A DNA stretch of 64,000 nucleotides from assembly GCF_014836755.1 (NCBI RefSeq), contig NZ_JACSQF010000013.1:91585-155584 (forward strand). The letters run 5' to 3'. Position numbers and translations under genes: made by a program. The stretch comes from Oerskovia merdavium (GTDB lineage Bacteria; Actinomycetota; Actinomycetes; Actinomycetales; Cellulomonadaceae). Under the pieces are notes generated by a model. The model was given only the letters and a program-made list of their open reading frames with translations, was not told where the DNA came from and did not search any database. Below are positions 25,641-37,052 of this stretch, in pieces; position 1 is the stretch's first letter; each line of letters starts with the position of its first letter.

Positions 25641-28378
25641 TGACGACCACGACGTCCGCCGGCACGTCGCCCGCCGCGGCGGCAGGGGGCGCACAGCCCC
25701 CCGCGCGCCGCGACGAGGTGACGTTCACGATCGACGGCATCGAGATGGCCGTGCCCAAGGGCACGCTGGTGATCCGGGCCGCCGAGCAGGTCGGCATCCA
25801 GATCCCGCGGTTCTGCGACCACCCGCTGCTCGCCCCCGCCGGTGCGTGCCGCCAGTGCCTCGTCGAGGTCGCGACGCCCGACCGCGAGGGCAACGTCCGC
25901 CCCATGCCCAAGCCGCAGGCCTCCTGCACGCTCGAGGCCACGCCCGGCATGGTCGTCAAGACCCAGCACACGTCGGCCGTCGCGGACAAGGCGCAGCACG
26001 GGGTCATGGAGCTCCTGCTCATCAACCACCCGCTCGACTGCCCGGTCTGCGACAAGGGCGGCGAGTGCCCCCTGCAGAACCAGGCCATGAGCAACGGGCG
26101 CGCGACGAGCCGGTTCGTCGACGTCAAGCGCACGTTCCCCAAGCCCATCGCGATCTCGACCGAGATCCTGCTCGACCGCGAGCGCTGCGTGCTGTGCCAG
26201 CGCTGCACCCGGTTCTCCGCGGAGATCGCGGGCGACGCGTTCATCGACCTGCAGAAGCGTGGGGCGCAGCAGCAGATCGGCCGGTTCGACGCGGGCGTCC
26301 TGGGCTTCGCCGACGGCGAGTCCGAGCCCGCAGCGCCCGCAGGCTCGCTGCCGTACGGCGCGCAGGCCGGGTTCGAGGCCCCCGTGGGGGCCGCGCTCGA
26401 GGACGAGTCGGGACGCCCGTTCGCCTCGTACTTCAGCGGCAACACCGTGCAGATCTGCCCCGTCGGAGCCCTGACGGGTGCCGCCTACCGGTTCCGGTCG
26501 AGGCCGTTCGACCTCGTCTCGACCCCGAGCGTGGGCGAGCACGACGCGTGCGGGTCCGCGATCCGGATCGACCACCGCCGCGGTGTGGTGCTGCGTCGCC
26601 TGTCGGGCGAGGACCCCCAGGTCAACGAGGAGTGGATCACCGACAAGGACCGCTTCGCGTTCGCGTGGCAGGACGCACCGGACCGCCTGACGCACCCGCT
26701 CGTGCGCGACCGCGAGGTCGACGCCGAGGGTCGGGTCACGCGCGGCGAGCTGCGCCCCGCGAGCTGGGCCGAGGCCCTCGAGGTCGCGGCGACGGGCCTC
26801 GCGCAGGCCCGTGCCGCGGGCGGCGTCGGGGTGCTCCCCGGAGGCCGCCTCACGGTCGAGGACGCGTACGCGTACGGCAAGTTCGCCCGCGTCGTCCTCG
26901 GGACCAACGACGTGGACCACCGCGCCCGCGCGCACTCGACCGAGGAGGCGGACTTCCTCGCCCACGCGGTCGCCGGCACCGGGTTGGGCGTGACGTTCGA
27001 CGAGCTCGAGCACGCGCCCGCGGTGCTCCTCGTGGCCCTCGAGGCCGAGGAGGAGGCCGGCGTGACGTTCCTGCGCCTGCGCAAGGGGGTCCAGAAGCGC
27101 GGCCTGCGGGTCTTCTCGCTCGCACCGTTCGCGAGCCGGGGCGTGCAGCGCCTCGACGGCACGCTCCTGCGGGCGGCCCCGGGCACCGAGGCCGAGTGGC
27201 TCGACGTGCTCGCCACGGGCACCCAGACGCTGTTCGGGCACGACGGGGCCGTGGGCCCCGACGCCCCCGAGTCGGTCGAGGAACCGGCCGAGGTCTCGGC
27301 ACTGCGCGACGCGCTCGCCGAGCCCGGGGCCGTGGTTCTGGTCGGCGAACGGCTCGCCGGGGTCCCCGGCGGGTACTCGGCGCTCGTGCGCCTCGTCGCG
27401 AGCACGGGAGCACGCCTCGCGTGGATCCCGCGCCGGGCGGGGGAGCGCGGGGCGGTCGAGGCCGGCACGCTGCCGGCCCTCCTCCCCGGCGGACGCCCGG
27501 TGACCGACGCCGCAGCCCGGGTCGACGTGGCCGTCGCCTGGGGCGTCGAGCACCTCCCGGGGACGCCGGGCCGGAGCACGGGAGAGATCCTCGACGCGCT
27601 GTCCGTGGGTCAGCTCGGCGGCGTGCTCGTGGGCGGCCTGCACTCCGACGACCTGCCCGACCCCGCGCACAGTCTCCGGGCGCTCGAGGCCGCAGGGTTC
27701 GTCGTCTCGCTCGAGGTACGCGCCTCGGACGTCACGGCGCTCGCGGACGTGGTGCTGCCCGTCGCGCCGCCGGTCGAGAAGGCCGGCGCGTTCGTGAGCT
27801 GGGAGGGCCGCGTGCGGACCTTCGAGGCCGCGCTCGCCACGACCGCGATGCCCGACCACCGCGTGCTCGACGCGCTCGCCGACGCGGCGGGCTTCGTGCT
27901 CGGGGCCCGCACGACGGACGAGGTCCGGGCGGAGATCGACCAGCTCGGCACCTGGGACGGGACCCGCCCGCCGGCCCCCGAGGTCGCAGCGGCCGAACCA
28001 CCCGCGGTCGCCCCGGGCACCGCGGTGCTCGCGGGATGGCGCCTGCTGCTGGACAGCGGCCGCGGCCAGGACGGCGAGCGGTTCCTCGCCGGCACGGCCA
28101 AGCGGCCCGTGGCCCGGCTGTCGGCGACGACCGCGGCGGCCGCGGACCTGTTCGAGGGGGACGCGGTCCGGGTGTCGACCGACCGCGGCTCGATCGAGCT
28201 GCCCGTGGTGATCACCGACATGGTCGAGCACGTCGTCTGGCTCCCGCTCGGTTCCGAGGGCTCGCGGGTCCATCGTGAGCTCGGCGTGGCTCAGGGAGCG
28301 CTCGTACGGATCGAGCCCGCTCCCGGAGCCTCGCGGCCCGGCCAGAGCGTCCAGCCCACCGACGGGGGAGCATCATGA
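25640..28378 (+). CDS. nuoG: NADH-quinone oxidoreductase subunit G
   Basis: 75-kDa iron-sulfur subunit carrying several clusters of the electron wire. The 912-residue protein has an N-terminal [2Fe-2S] ferredoxin domain ([18 protein letters not shown]), a His/Cys cluster segment ([19 protein letters not shown]), a further [4Fe-4S] site ([12 protein letters not shown] then QICPVGAL), and a degenerate molybdopterin-oxidoreductase domain in the C-terminal two thirds. Between the two halves of the last site there is an acidic Ala/Pro/Gly-rich insertion of about 45 residues (about 215-260). Start and stop both overlap neighbouring genes. Confidence 0.95.
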   Translation: MTTTTSAGTSPAAAAGGAQPPARRDEVTFTIDGIEMAVPKGTLVIRAAEQVGIQIPRFCDHPLLAPAGACRQCLVEVATPDREGNVRPMPKPQASCTLEATPGMVVKTQHTSAVADKAQHGVMELLLINHPLDCPVCDKGGECPLQNQAMSNGRATSRFVDVKRTFPKPIAISTEILLDRERCVLCQRCTRFSAEIAGDAFIDLQKRGAQQQIGRFDAGVLGFADGESEPAAPAGSLPYGAQAGFEAPVGAALEDESGRPFASYFSGNTVQICPVGALTGAAYRFRSRPFDLVSTPSVGEHDACGSAIRIDHRRGVVLRRLSGEDPQVNEEWITDKDRFAFAWQDAPDRLTHPLVRDREVDAEGRVTRGELRPASWAEALEVAATGLAQARAAGGVGVLPGGRLTVEDAYAYGKFARVVLGTNDVDHRARAHSTEEADFLAHAVAGTGLGVTFDELEHAPAVLLVALEAEEEAGVTFLRLRKGVQKRGLRVFSLAPFASRGVQRLDGTLLRAAPGTEAEWLDVLATGTQTLFGHDGAVGPDAPESVEEPAEVSALRDALAEPGAVVLVGERLAGVPGGYSALVRLVASTGARLAWIPRRAGERGAVEAGTLPALLPGGRPVTDAAARVDVAVAWGVEHLPGTPGRSTGEILDALSVGQLGGVLVGGLHSDDLPDPAHSLRALEAAGFVVSLEVRASDVTALADVVLPVAPPVEKAGAFVSWEGRVRTFEAALATTAMPDHRVLDALADAAGFVLGARTTDEVRAEIDQLGTWDGTRPPAPEVAAAEPPAVAPGTAVLAGWRLLLDSGRGQDGERFLAGTAKRPVARLSATTAAAADLFEGDAVRVSTDRGSIELPVVITDMVEHVVWLPLGSEGSRVHRELGVAQGALVRIEPAPGASRPGQSVQPTDGGAS

Positions 28379-29820
28379 GCGGCCTGCTGAACCTCGCCCT
28401 GGGCACTGCCTCGGTCACCGAGACCCCGGGCGTGCCCGGGATCACGGCCGACTTCTCCCAGGACAACGGCTGGACCTACCTGGTCAAGGCCGTGCTGATC
28501 ATCGTCTTCCTGCTCACGAGCGTGCTCATCGCGATCTGGTTCGAGCGCAAGGTCGTGGCCCGGATGCAGGTCCGTCCCGGACCCAACGTGCACGGGCCGT
28601 TCGGTCTGCTCCAGTCGCTCGCGGACGCCATGAAGCTGCTCCTCAAGGAGGACCTCACGGTCTCGGCGGCGGACAAGTTCGTCTACATCCTCGCGCCCAT
28701 GATCGCGGTGTTCTGCTCGCTCCTGACGTTCGCGGTCATCCCGTTCGGGCCGAACGTCACGATCCCGTTCACCGACTACTCGACGCCCGCACAGCTCACC
28801 GACTTCCCCGTCGCGGTGCTCTACATCCTGGCGTGCGCCTCGGTGGGCGTGTACGGGATCGTGCTCGGCGGCTGGTCGTCGGGCTCGACCTACCCGCTGC
28901 TCGGCGCGGTCCGCTCGACGGCCCAGGTCATCAGCTACGAGCTCGCGATGGGCCTGGCTCTCGTGAGCGTCTTCATCATGGCGGGCTCCATGTCGACCTC
29001 GCAGATCGTCGACTCGCAGACCCAGGTCTGGTGGGCGCTCATCCTCATCCCGAGCTTCGTGATCTACATCATCGCGATGATCGGCGAGACCAACCGCCTG
29101 CCGTTCGACCTCCCCGAGGCCGAGGGCGAGCTGGTCTCGGGCTACATGACCGAGTACTCGTCCATGAAGTTCGCGTGGTTCTTCCTCGCCGAGTACATCA
29201 ACATGATCAACGTCTCGGCGGTCGCGACCACGCTCTTCCTGGGGGGCTGGCGTGCGCCGTGGCCCCTGTCGGCGATCAACGACGGCATGTTCAACGAGGG
29301 CTGGTGGCCCATCCTCTGGTTCCTCGTCAAGGTCTGGGCCTTCATGTTCGTGTTCGTGTGGGTCCGCGGCACGCTCCTGCGCCTGCGCTACGACCAGTTC
29401 ATGAAGTTCGGGTGGAAGGTCCTCATCCCGGCCGCGCTCGCCTGGATCGTCGTGCTCTCGGTCGTCCAGGGCATGATCCGCTTCGGTGACGTCGACAACC
29501 GCGCGATCCTCGTGGCGGCCGTCGTCCTGGGGGTGGTCGCGATCGCCGCGATCTTCCTGTGGCCGCAGAAGAAGCAGCCCGACGCCGACGCGGGCGGGCG
29601 AGCGGCGCCGTCGGGCACCTCGCCCTACCGCAAGGGCGCCACCGCGGCCCCCGAGCCCTTCGACGCCTTCGCGGGCGGCTTCCCCGTCCCGCCGCTGCCA
29701 GGACAGACCCTGCCCAGCGCACCGCGCAGGGCGCGGCGCCTGGTCCCCGAGGGCAGCCCGCCCGCGGGAGACGGTCCCGCAGCACCCGACGCCCAGGACG
29801 AGGAGGTCCCCCGTGGCTGA
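28375..29820 (+). CDS. nuoH: NADH-quinone oxidoreductase subunit H
   Basis: Membrane subunit that forms the entrance of the quinone tunnel. The 481-residue protein has about eight membrane segments, the [17 protein letters not shown] loop and the conserved [18 protein letters not shown] loop. A Pro/Ala-rich cytoplasmic extension of about 80 residues (from about residue 400) is not part of the core family. Overlaps nuoG by four bases and nuoI by eight. Confidence 0.96.
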   Translation: MSGLLNLALGTASVTETPGVPGITADFSQDNGWTYLVKAVLIIVFLLTSVLIAIWFERKVVARMQVRPGPNVHGPFGLLQSLADAMKLLLKEDLTVSAADKFVYILAPMIAVFCSLLTFAVIPFGPNVTIPFTDYSTPAQLTDFPVAVLYILACASVGVYGIVLGGWSSGSTYPLLGAVRSTAQVISYELAMGLALVSVFIMAGSMSTSQIVDSQTQVWWALILIPSFVIYIIAMIGETNRLPFDLPEAEGELVSGYMTEYSSMKFAWFFLAEYINMINVSAVATTLFLGGWRAPWPLSAINDGMFNEGWWPILWFLVKVWAFMFVFVWVRGTLLRLRYDQFMKFGWKVLIPAALAWIVVLSVVQGMIRFGDVDNRAILVAAVVLGVVAIAAIFLWPQKKQPDADAGGRAAPSGTSPYRKGATAAPEPFDAFAGGFPVPPLPGQTLPSAPRRARRLVPEGSPPAGDGPAAPDAQDEEVPRG

Positions 29821-30481
29821 CTACGAGTCGTTGATCCCGCAGAGGAAGGGGCTCGGCGGGCTGCTCGCGCCCGTCGCCGGGTTCGGGGTGACGTTCTCCT
29901 CGATGTTCAAGCCGACCGTGACCGAGCAGTACCCGTTCGAGAAGGTGCCGACCAAGCCCCGCTACCACGGGCGTCACCAGCTCAACCGGTACGAGGACGG
30001 GCTCGAGAAGTGCATCGGGTGCGAGCTGTGCGCCTGGGCGTGCCCCGCGGACGCGATCTACGTCGAGGGCGCGGACAACTCGGCGCTCCCCGACGGTGCG
30101 CACCGCTCGCCCGGCGAGCGCTACGGCAGCGTCTACCAGATCAACTACCTGCGCTGCATCTTCTGCGGGCTGTGCATCGAGGCGTGCCCCACCCGGGCGC
30201 TCACCATGACCAACGAGTACGAGCTCACCGGACCTACCCGTGAAGGGCTGATCTGGGAGAAGGAAGACCTCCTCGCGCCGCTGCGCGAGGGCATGCTGGC
30301 CGCGCCGCACCCCATGGTGCCCGGCACGACCGACACCGACTACTACCGGGGAGAGGTGACCGGGCCCGTGCCCGAGCAGATCGACTGGGTGCGCGAGCAC
30401 CGGCCCGACGACCCGACCCTGCCGCCCGTCGTGGACCCCGCCGCCGCGCGGCGCCCCGAGGTCCGCAAGGTGGTCCGGTGA
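29813..30481 (+). CDS. nuoI: NADH-quinone oxidoreductase subunit I
   Basis: 23-kDa ferredoxin-type subunit with two [4Fe-4S] clusters linking NuoG to NuoB. The motifs are [12 protein letters not shown] and [12 protein letters not shown] in the 222-residue protein. GTG start with AGGAGG about seven bases upstream, inside the end of nuoH. The C-terminal 80 residues are a charged extension after the ferredoxin core. Confidence 0.96.
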   Translation: MADYESLIPQRKGLGGLLAPVAGFGVTFSSMFKPTVTEQYPFEKVPTKPRYHGRHQLNRYEDGLEKCIGCELCAWACPADAIYVEGADNSALPDGAHRSPGERYGSVYQINYLRCIFCGLCIEACPTRALTMTNEYELTGPTREGLIWEKEDLLAPLREGMLAAPHPMVPGTTDTDYYRGEVTGPVPEQIDWVREHRPDDPTLPPVVDPAAARRPEVRKVVR

Positions 30482-31305
30482 CCGTCAGCGGGGGAGAGGT
30501 CGTCCTGTTCTGGGTCCTCGCCCCCCTCATGGTCCTGGCCGCGCTCGGCCTGCTGTTCGCCCGCAAGGCCGTGCACGCCGCGATCTGCGTCGTGTTCGTC
30601 ATGATCAGCCTCGCGATCCTCTACATCGCGCAGGAGGCCGCCTTCCTGGGCGTCGTGCAGATCGTGGTCTACACGGGCGCCGTGATGATGCTCTTCCTGT
30701 TCGTGCTCATGCTCGTGGGCGTCGACGCCTCGGACTCGCTCGTCGAGACCATCCGCGGTCAGCGCTTCATCGGGATCCTGCTGGGCCTGGGGCTCGGCTC
30801 GGTCCTGGTCGGGGTGATCGCGCAGGCGACGTTCCCGCCGTCGGTCGGGCTCACGGCCGCGAACGCCGAGACCAACCCCGTGGCGCTCGCCCGCATCCTC
30901 TTCGCGGACTACGTGTTCGCCCTCGAGGTCGTCGGGATCCTGCTCGTGACCGCGGCCATCGCCGCCCTGGTCCTGACCCACCGCCGCCGGCTCGTGCCGC
31001 GCGTCGGGCAGCGGCAGGTCTCGGACGCCAAGGTCGCGGCCCTCGCCGAGGGCGGGCTCCTCACGCCGCTGCCCGCCCCGGGCGTCTACGCGCAGAACAA
31101 CGCCATGGACACCCCGGCGCTCGACCCGCAGGGTCGCCCCATCGAGCACTCGGTCTCGCGGATCCTGCGCATCCGCGGCCAGGAGAGGTCGGCCGACCGC
31201 ATCCTCGCGGCCGAGCGCGACGTGCTGGTCGAGCACGAGCCGGAGCTCACGGGCCGCAGGTTCCCCGAGCTGGCCGCGGGCACCGACGAGGACGAGGAAC
31301 GCTGA
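30478..31305 (+). CDS. nuoJ: NADH-quinone oxidoreductase subunit J
   Basis: Membrane subunit of the proton-pumping arm. Its 275 residues have five membrane segments in the first 170 residues and the conserved [19 protein letters not shown] helix. The last 100 residues are a hydrophilic C-terminal extension, longer than in enterobacterial homologues. GTG start overlapping nuoI; one base separates it from nuoK. Confidence 0.95.
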   Translation: MTVSGGEVVLFWVLAPLMVLAALGLLFARKAVHAAICVVFVMISLAILYIAQEAAFLGVVQIVVYTGAVMMLFLFVLMLVGVDASDSLVETIRGQRFIGILLGLGLGSVLVGVIAQATFPPSVGLTAANAETNPVALARILFADYVFALEVVGILLVTAAIAALVLTHRRRLVPRVGQRQVSDAKVAALAEGGLLTPLPAPGVYAQNNAMDTPALDPQGRPIEHSVSRILRIRGQERSADRILAAERDVLVEHEPELTGRRFPELAAGTDEDEER

Positions 31306-31306
31306 C

Positions 31307-31606
31307 ATGGAGCTGACCAACTACCTGATCCTCGCCGCGATACTGTTCGCGATCGGCGCGACCACGGTGCTGCTGCGCCGCAACGCGATCATCGTGTTCA
31401 TGGGCATCGAGCTCATGCTCAACGCGACCAACCTCACCTTCGTGACGTTCTCGCGCATGCACGGAGACCTCCACGGGCAGGTCATCGCGTTCTTCGTGAT
31501 GGTCGTGGCCGCGGCCGAGGTCGTCGTGGGGCTCGCGATCATCGTGGCCATCTTCCGTACCCGCCGCTCGGCCTCGGTCGACGACGTCAACCTGCTGAAG
31601 AACTGA
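31307..31606 (+). CDS. nuoK: NADH-quinone oxidoreductase subunit K
   Basis: Small membrane subunit (99 residues, three helices) related to MrpC. The functional glutamates are in [10 protein letters not shown] and [13 protein letters not shown]. It lies between nuoJ and nuoL in the usual order. Confidence 0.97.
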   Translation: MELTNYLILAAILFAIGATTVLLRRNAIIVFMGIELMLNATNLTFVTFSRMHGDLHGQVIAFFVMVVAAAEVVVGLAIIVAIFRTRRSASVDDVNLLKN

Positions 31607-31616
31607 GAGGGCAGGC

Positions 31617-33674
31617 ATGCCAACGGTGACTCTGCTTTCAGCCCTCCCGCGCGTCGGCGAGCTCGGCGCGCTGCTCCCGGCCGCCCTCCCGACGCAGGAG
31701 ATCGTGCCCGTCTCGACGATCGTGCCCGGCCCGTTCCTGCTGGCCCCGCTGCTGATCCTGCTGCCCCTCCTGGGGGCCGCGATCCTGCTGCTCGCGGGGC
31801 GCCGCAGCGACCGCTGGGGCGCGTGGTTCGGGGTGCTGATGTCGGGCGGCGCGTTCGTCGTCGCCCTCGTCGTCTTCTTCTCGATGCTCGGCCTGCCGGC
31901 CGACGAGCGGGTGGTCGACCACCGGCTCTTCGACTGGATCGCCGCGGGCGGCCTGGACGTGGGCGTGGGCCTGCGGATCGACCCGCTGTCCATGACGTTC
32001 GTGCTGCTCGTGACGTTCGTCGGCACGCTCATCCACGTCTACGCGGTCGCGTACATGGAGCACGACCCGGACAAGCGCCGGTTCTTCGCCTACCTGAACC
32101 TGTTCGTCGCAGCCATGCTGATCCTGGTCCTCGCGGACTCCTACCTGCTGCTGTTCGTCGGGTGGGAGGGCGTGGGCCTGGCCTCGTACCTGCTCATCGG
32201 GTTCTGGAACCACGAGCGGGCCAACGCGGTCGCGGCCAAGAAGGCGTTCATCATGAACCGCGTGGGCGACCTGGGCCTGATCGTCGCGCTCATGCTCATG
32301 TTCGCGGGCTTCGGCGCGGTGGACTTCGCGACGGTCTTCGCCGACGCCCCCGCGGCGGGCACCGCGCTGCTGACGGCGATCGGCCTCGCGCTCCTGGTCG
32401 CCGCGTGCGGCAAGTCGGCGCAGTTCCCGCTCCAGGCCTGGCTCGGGGACGCCATGGCGGGCCCCACGCCGGTCTCGGCCCTCATCCACGCGGCGACCAT
32501 GGTCACCGCGGGCGTCTACCTGGTGGTCCGCTCGGCCCCGGTGTTCGAGGGGGCCCCGACGGCGCAGCTCGTGGTGGTCATCGTCGGTGCGGTCACGCTC
32601 CTGTTCGGGGCGATCATCGGCTGTGCCAAGGACGACATCAAGAAGGCCCTGGCGGCCTCGACCATGTCGCAGATCGGCTACATGATCCTCGCGGCGGGCC
32701 TGGGACCCATCGGGTACGCGTTCGCGATCTTCCACCTCGTGACGCACGGCTTCTTCAAGGCCGGGATGTTCCTGGGTGCCGGCTCGGTCATGCACGGCAT
32801 GAACGACGGGGTGGACATGCGCCGCTTCGGCGCGCTGTCGAGGTACATGAAGGTCACGTGGGTCACGTTCGGTCTGGGCTGGCTCGCGATCCTGGGCATC
32901 CCGCCGTTCTCCGGGTTCTGGTCCAAGGACAAGATCATCGAGGCCGCGTTCGTCCCGATCGACGGCCAGGAGTGGCGTGCATGGGTCTTCGGCGGCGTGG
33001 CGCTGCTGGGTGCGGGGATCACCGCGTTCTACATGTCGCGCCTGTTCTTCATGACGTTCCACGGGCACAAGCGCTGGAACGACGGGTCGGGCAGCCCCAC
33101 GGGGCCGCTCTCGACAGACGGCCCCGTGCAGCACCCGCACGAGTCCCCGGCGCTCATGACGATCCCCATGGTGGTCCTCGCGGTCGGGTCCGTCGCGCTC
33201 GGCGGGCTCCTCGCGATCGGCAACGGGTTCGTCGACTGGCTCTCGCCCGTCACGGGCCACGCCGAGCACGCGGAGCCGGTCCTGCCGGTCTGGGCGCTCA
33301 TCACGCTGACCCTCCTGCTGGTCCTGGTGGGCGTGCTGCTCGCCTGGCGCCAGTACGCGGTGTCCCGCGTGCCGATCGTGCCTCCGCACGGGTCGGCGCT
33401 CACGCGGGCCGCGCGCCGGGACCTGTATCAGGACGACGTCAACGAGGCCGTCTTCATGCGGCCCGGGCAGTACCTCACACGATCCCTGGTCTACGGGGAC
33501 CGGCAGATGGTCGACGGCGGCTGGATGGGCCTCGCCGGCCTCGTCGGAGCGACAGGGGAGAAGTTGCGCGGCATGCAGAACGGATTCGTCAGGTCCTACG
33601 CGGCGACGATGCTCGCTGGCCTGATCGTGATCGTCGCGGTGGTCCTCGCCGTGACCACCGGAACAGGGAGCTGA
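31617..33674 (+). CDS. nuoL: NADH-quinone oxidoreductase subunit L
   Basis: Antiporter-like proton-pumping subunit at the far end of the membrane arm, with the long lateral helix. The 685-residue protein has [18 protein letters not shown], the lysine-bearing [20 protein letters not shown] and [12 protein letters not shown] motifs and about 16 membrane segments. The first 35 residues are less conserved, and ATG 31617 is the first credible start after nuoK. Confidence 0.95.
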   Translation: MPTVTLLSALPRVGELGALLPAALPTQEIVPVSTIVPGPFLLAPLLILLPLLGAAILLLAGRRSDRWGAWFGVLMSGGAFVVALVVFFSMLGLPADERVVDHRLFDWIAAGGLDVGVGLRIDPLSMTFVLLVTFVGTLIHVYAVAYMEHDPDKRRFFAYLNLFVAAMLILVLADSYLLLFVGWEGVGLASYLLIGFWNHERANAVAAKKAFIMNRVGDLGLIVALMLMFAGFGAVDFATVFADAPAAGTALLTAIGLALLVAACGKSAQFPLQAWLGDAMAGPTPVSALIHAATMVTAGVYLVVRSAPVFEGAPTAQLVVVIVGAVTLLFGAIIGCAKDDIKKALAASTMSQIGYMILAAGLGPIGYAFAIFHLVTHGFFKAGMFLGAGSVMHGMNDGVDMRRFGALSRYMKVTWVTFGLGWLAILGIPPFSGFWSKDKIIEAAFVPIDGQEWRAWVFGGVALLGAGITAFYMSRLFFMTFHGHKRWNDGSGSPTGPLSTDGPVQHPHESPALMTIPMVVLAVGSVALGGLLAIGNGFVDWLSPVTGHAEHAEPVLPVWALITLTLLLVLVGVLLAWRQYAVSRVPIVPPHGSALTRAARRDLYQDDVNEAVFMRPGQYLTRSLVYGDRQMVDGGWMGLAGLVGATGEKLRGMQNGFVRSYAATMLAGLIVIVAVVLAVTTGTGS

Positions 33675-33681
33675 GGGACCG

Positions 33682-35247
33682 ATGACCACCGAGATTCCCT
33701 GGCTGACACTCCTGATCGTCCTGCCGCTCGTCGGCGCGGCGGCGGTCTGGGGGCTGGGCGCGACCTCCGCGCGCAAGCACCTGCGGACCGTCGCGGTCGT
33801 CTTCGCGCTCGCCGAGCTCGTGCTGCTCGGCCTCGCGATCAGCGCGTTCGACACCGCGGACGCAGGCACCTTCCAGCTCACCGAGACGCACGCGTGGATC
33901 CCGCAGCTCGGTGTGAGCTACGCGGTCGGCGCAGACGGCGTCGCGCTCCTGCTGGTCGGGCTCGCGGTGCTGCTGGTCCCGCTCGTGGTGCTCGCCGCGT
34001 GGCGCGAGCAGGACGGCGACCTCTCCAAGCTCCGCCACTACCTGGGCCTGGTGCTGCTCCTCGAGGCGTTCATGGTCGCGGTCTTCGTGGCGCGCGACGT
34101 GTTCTTCTTCTACGTCCTGTTCGAGGCCATGCTGATCCCGGTCTACTTCATGATCGGCGGTTTCGGGGGCGGGGCGCAGCGGCGGTACGCGGCCGTGAAG
34201 TTCCTGCTCTTCTCGCTCGCGGGCGGGCTCGTCATGCTCGTCGGGGTCATCGCGCTCTACCTCAACGGGCCGGGCGGCGAGCAGGGCTTCCTGACCCAGA
34301 CCCTGGTCGACGACCTGGCGGCGAACCCGCTGCCCGTGAGCACCGAGCGGCTGCTGTTCCTCGCGTTCTTCCTCGCCTTCGCGATCAAGGCGCCGCTCTT
34401 CCCGGTCCACACCTGGTTGCCCGACGCCGCCGAGCACGCCCCCGCGGGCACCTCGACGCTGCTCGTGGGCGTCCTGGACAAGGTCGGCACGTTCGGCATG
34501 CTGACGCTGTGCCTGCCGCTGTTCCCGAACGCGAGCCGGTGGGCGGCCCCCGTGATCGTGGTGCTGGCCGTGGTCTCGATCCTCTACGGCGCGCTCATGG
34601 CGATCGGCCAGACCGACGTCATGCGGCTCATCGCCTACACGTCGGTGTCCCACTTCGGGTTCATCGTGCTGGGGATCTTCTCGTTCACGTCGCTCAGCAT
34701 CTCCGGGGCGTCGTTCTACATGTTCAACCACGGCATCTCGACCGGGGCGCTCTTCCTCCTGGCGGGCTTCCTGATCGCGCGGCACCCGACGCGCTCGCAG
34801 CGCCTGACCGACTACGGCGGCCTGCAGCGGGTGACACCGATCCTCGCGGGCACGTTCCTCGTGGCGGGTCTCTCGGCGCTCTCGCTGCCCGGCCTGTCGA
34901 CGTTCGTCTCCGAGATCATGGTCCTCGTCGGGACGTTCTCGCGCAGCCACCCGGCGGCGCTCGTGGCGGTCCTGGGCGTGGTCCTCGCGGCGCTGTACGT
35001 GCTGCTGACCTACCAGAAGGTCTTCACGGGCAGGACGCCGGACGCCCTGACGGGGACCGCGGACCTGGGAGCTCGCGAGAAGTGGGTCGTCGCGCCCCTG
35101 ATCGTGGCCCTGCTGGTCCTCGGCTTCTACCCGGCGCCCGCGCTCGACCTGGTGCGCGAGCCCGCGCAGGCGACCATGACGGCCGTCGGTCTCGAGGACC
35201 CTGCCCCGAACCCCGAACTCCTCAGCGTTGAAGGGAGCGACTCGTGA
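33682..35247 (+). CDS. nuoM: NADH-quinone oxidoreductase subunit M
   Basis: Second antiporter-like pump subunit. The 521-residue protein has FYVLFEAMLIPVYFMIGGFG with the key Glu, the lysine motif AIKAPLFPVHTWLPDAAEHAP, and about 14 membrane segments. ATG 33682 follows nuoL by seven bases; the end overlaps nuoN by four. Confidence 0.96.
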   Translation: MTTEIPWLTLLIVLPLVGAAAVWGLGATSARKHLRTVAVVFALAELVLLGLAISAFDTADAGTFQLTETHAWIPQLGVSYAVGADGVALLLVGLAVLLVPLVVLAAWREQDGDLSKLRHYLGLVLLLEAFMVAVFVARDVFFFYVLFEAMLIPVYFMIGGFGGGAQRRYAAVKFLLFSLAGGLVMLVGVIALYLNGPGGEQGFLTQTLVDDLAANPLPVSTERLLFLAFFLAFAIKAPLFPVHTWLPDAAEHAPAGTSTLLVGVLDKVGTFGMLTLCLPLFPNASRWAAPVIVVLAVVSILYGALMAIGQTDVMRLIAYTSVSHFGFIVLGIFSFTSLSISGASFYMFNHGISTGALFLLAGFLIARHPTRSQRLTDYGGLQRVTPILAGTFLVAGLSALSLPGLSTFVSEIMVLVGTFSRSHPAALVAVLGVVLAALYVLLTYQKVFTGRTPDALTGTADLGAREKWVVAPLIVALLVLGFYPAPALDLVREPAQATMTAVGLEDPAPNPELLSVEGSDS

Positions 35248-37052
35248 GCACCGCAGCCGCCTTCGTGGCCCCCACGATCGACTGGGCCTACCTCGTCCCC
35301 GTGATCGTCGTCCTGGGCGCCGGTGTCCTGGGCGTCCTGGTCGAAGCCTTCGTGCCGGACCGGCACCGCCGGGCGGTCCAGGTCGTCCTGGCCCTGGGCG
35401 CGCTCGTCGGGGCCCTCACGACGATCGTCCTGCTCTGGGGCGACGTGCAGGAGCTCAACGGCATCCAGGTGCTGGGCGGGTCGCTCGTGATCGACCCGTT
35501 CGGCCTGGCACTCCAGGGGATCGTCGTGGTCCTCGCGCTGCTGGCCACGCTCGTGATCGCCGACCGCACCTCGACCGGGCAGGACGCGTTCGCGCCCACG
35601 GCTGCGGCCGTGCCCGGCTCGGCCTACGAGGACCTCGCGCGCCGCCGTGGTCTCGAGCAGACCGAGGTCTTCCCGCTCGTGCTGTTCGCGGTGGGCGGCA
35701 TGATGATCTTCCCCGCCACGGGCGACCTGCTGACGATGTTCGTCGCGCTCGAGGTGCTCTCCCTGCCGCTGTACGTGCTCACGGCGCTCGCGCGCCGTCG
35801 TCGGCTCCTGTCGCAGGAGGCCTCGTTCAAGTACTTCCTGCTGGGGGCCTTCGCGTCGGCGATCTTCATCTTCGGCGTGGCGCTCGTGTACGGCTTCGCG
35901 GGCTCGGTGCGGATCGCCGAGGTGCGCGCGGCCCTGCTGGACGGCGGCGGGCTCGACGGGATGACGGGCCTGGTGCTCCTGGGCCTGGTCATGGTGCTCG
36001 CGGGCCTGCTCTTCAAGGTCGGCGCGGCCCCGTTCCACTCGTGGACCCCCGACGTCTACCAGGGGGCTCCCACGCCCGTCACGGGCTTCATGGCGGCCTG
36101 CACCAAGGCGGCGGCGTTCGGCGCACTGGTGCGTGTGCTCTACCTGATCGGCTCGGCGCTCCCGCCGGACCTTCAGGAGAAACTCGTGGTCGCGCTGTGG
36201 GTCGTCGCGATCCTCACCATGGTCGTCGGGTCGGTCATCGGTGTGATCCAGACGGACATGAAGCGTCTTCTCGCGTACTCGTCGATCGCGCACGCGGGCT
36301 TCCTCCTGGTGGCGCTGGTCGGCTTCGGCGAGCTCAGCGGCTTCGGCGTCCGGGCCGTGGTGTTCTACCTGCTCGCCTACGGTCTGGCGACCGTGGGGGC
36401 CTTCGCGGTCGTGACGCTCGTGCGCGAGCGGTCGCCGCAGCCTCAGGCCGCCGTGGAGAGCCCCGTGCTCGCGGCGGTGGGCTCGGGTGGCGCGCCGGGC
36501 TCGGCGGGGGCCTCAGGGCCCGCTGGTGGGGGAGCGGGGGAGGTGCCCGCGCCCGACGGCGGAGCGATCCTCGGCGAGGCCACGCACCTGACGGAGTGGG
36601 CCGGGCTGGGCAGGCGCAGCCCGTGGCTCGCCGGGTCGTTCGCGCTGTTCCTGCTCTCGATGGCCGGCATCCCGCTGACCGCGGGGTTCATCGCGAAGTT
36701 CACGGCGTTCGGTGCCGCCGTCGCGGTGGGCGCCTGGCCGCTCGCCCTGATCGGTGTCCTGGCATCGGCGGTCTCGGTGTTCTTCTACGTGCGGATCATC
36801 GTGCTCATGTTCTTCACGCCGTCGCCCTCGAGCGGCTCCGGCGGGGCCGCCCAGGGGAGCCAGGGGGACGAGGCCGGGGGACCCGTGGGGACCTCCGCCG
36901 CGGCCGCGCTCGCAGCCAGGGTGACGGTCGTCCGGTCCGAAGGATTCACCACGGTCGCGATCGTGATCTGCGTGACAGGCGTCATCCTTCTCGGCGTTTT
37001 GCCCTCCTCGGTTCTCGATCTGGCCCTCGAGGCGGCTAAGTTCAGACCGTGA
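35244..37052 (+). CDS. nuoN: NADH-quinone oxidoreductase subunit N
   Basis: Third antiporter-like pump subunit. The 602-residue protein has the FVALEVLSLPLYVLTAL helix, FKVGAAPFHSWTPDVYQGAP and the KRLLAYSSIAHAGF motif. A Gly/Ala/Pro-rich loop of about 50 residues (about 395-450) interrupts the late helices. GTG start overlapping nuoM. Its final codons contain the TAAGTT element and the GTG start of the next gene. Confidence 0.95.
   Translation: MSTAAAFVAPTIDWAYLVPVIVVLGAGVLGVLVEAFVPDRHRRAVQVVLALGALVGALTTIVLLWGDVQELNGIQVLGGSLVIDPFGLALQGIVVVLALLATLVIADRTSTGQDAFAPTAAAVPGSAYEDLARRRGLEQTEVFPLVLFAVGGMMIFPATGDLLTMFVALEVLSLPLYVLTALARRRRLLSQEASFKYFLLGAFASAIFIFGVALVYGFAGSVRIAEVRAALLDGGGLDGMTGLVLLGLVMVLAGLLFKVGAAPFHSWTPDVYQGAPTPVTGFMAACTKAAAFGALVRVLYLIGSALPPDLQEKLVVALWVVAILTMVVGSVIGVIQTDMKRLLAYSSIAHAGFLLVALVGFGELSGFGVRAVVFYLLAYGLATVGAFAVVTLVRERSPQPQAAVESPVLAAVGSGGAPGSAGASGPAGGGAGEVPAPDGGAILGEATHLTEWAGLGRRSPWLAGSFALFLLSMAGIPLTAGFIAKFTAFGAAVAVGAWPLALIGVLASAVSVFFYVRIIVLMFFTPSPSSGSGGAAQGSQGDEAGGPVGTSAAAALAARVTVVRSEGFTTVAIVICVTGVILLGVLPSSVLDLALEAAKFRP
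37037..37042 (+). promoter_or_regulatory. Internal leaderless -10 element for the polyprenyl synthase
   Basis: TAAGTT inside the last codons of nuoN, followed by six bases and GTG 37049. It would let the tail-synthesis gene be transcribed without the 17-kb nuo operon. Confidence 0.5.
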
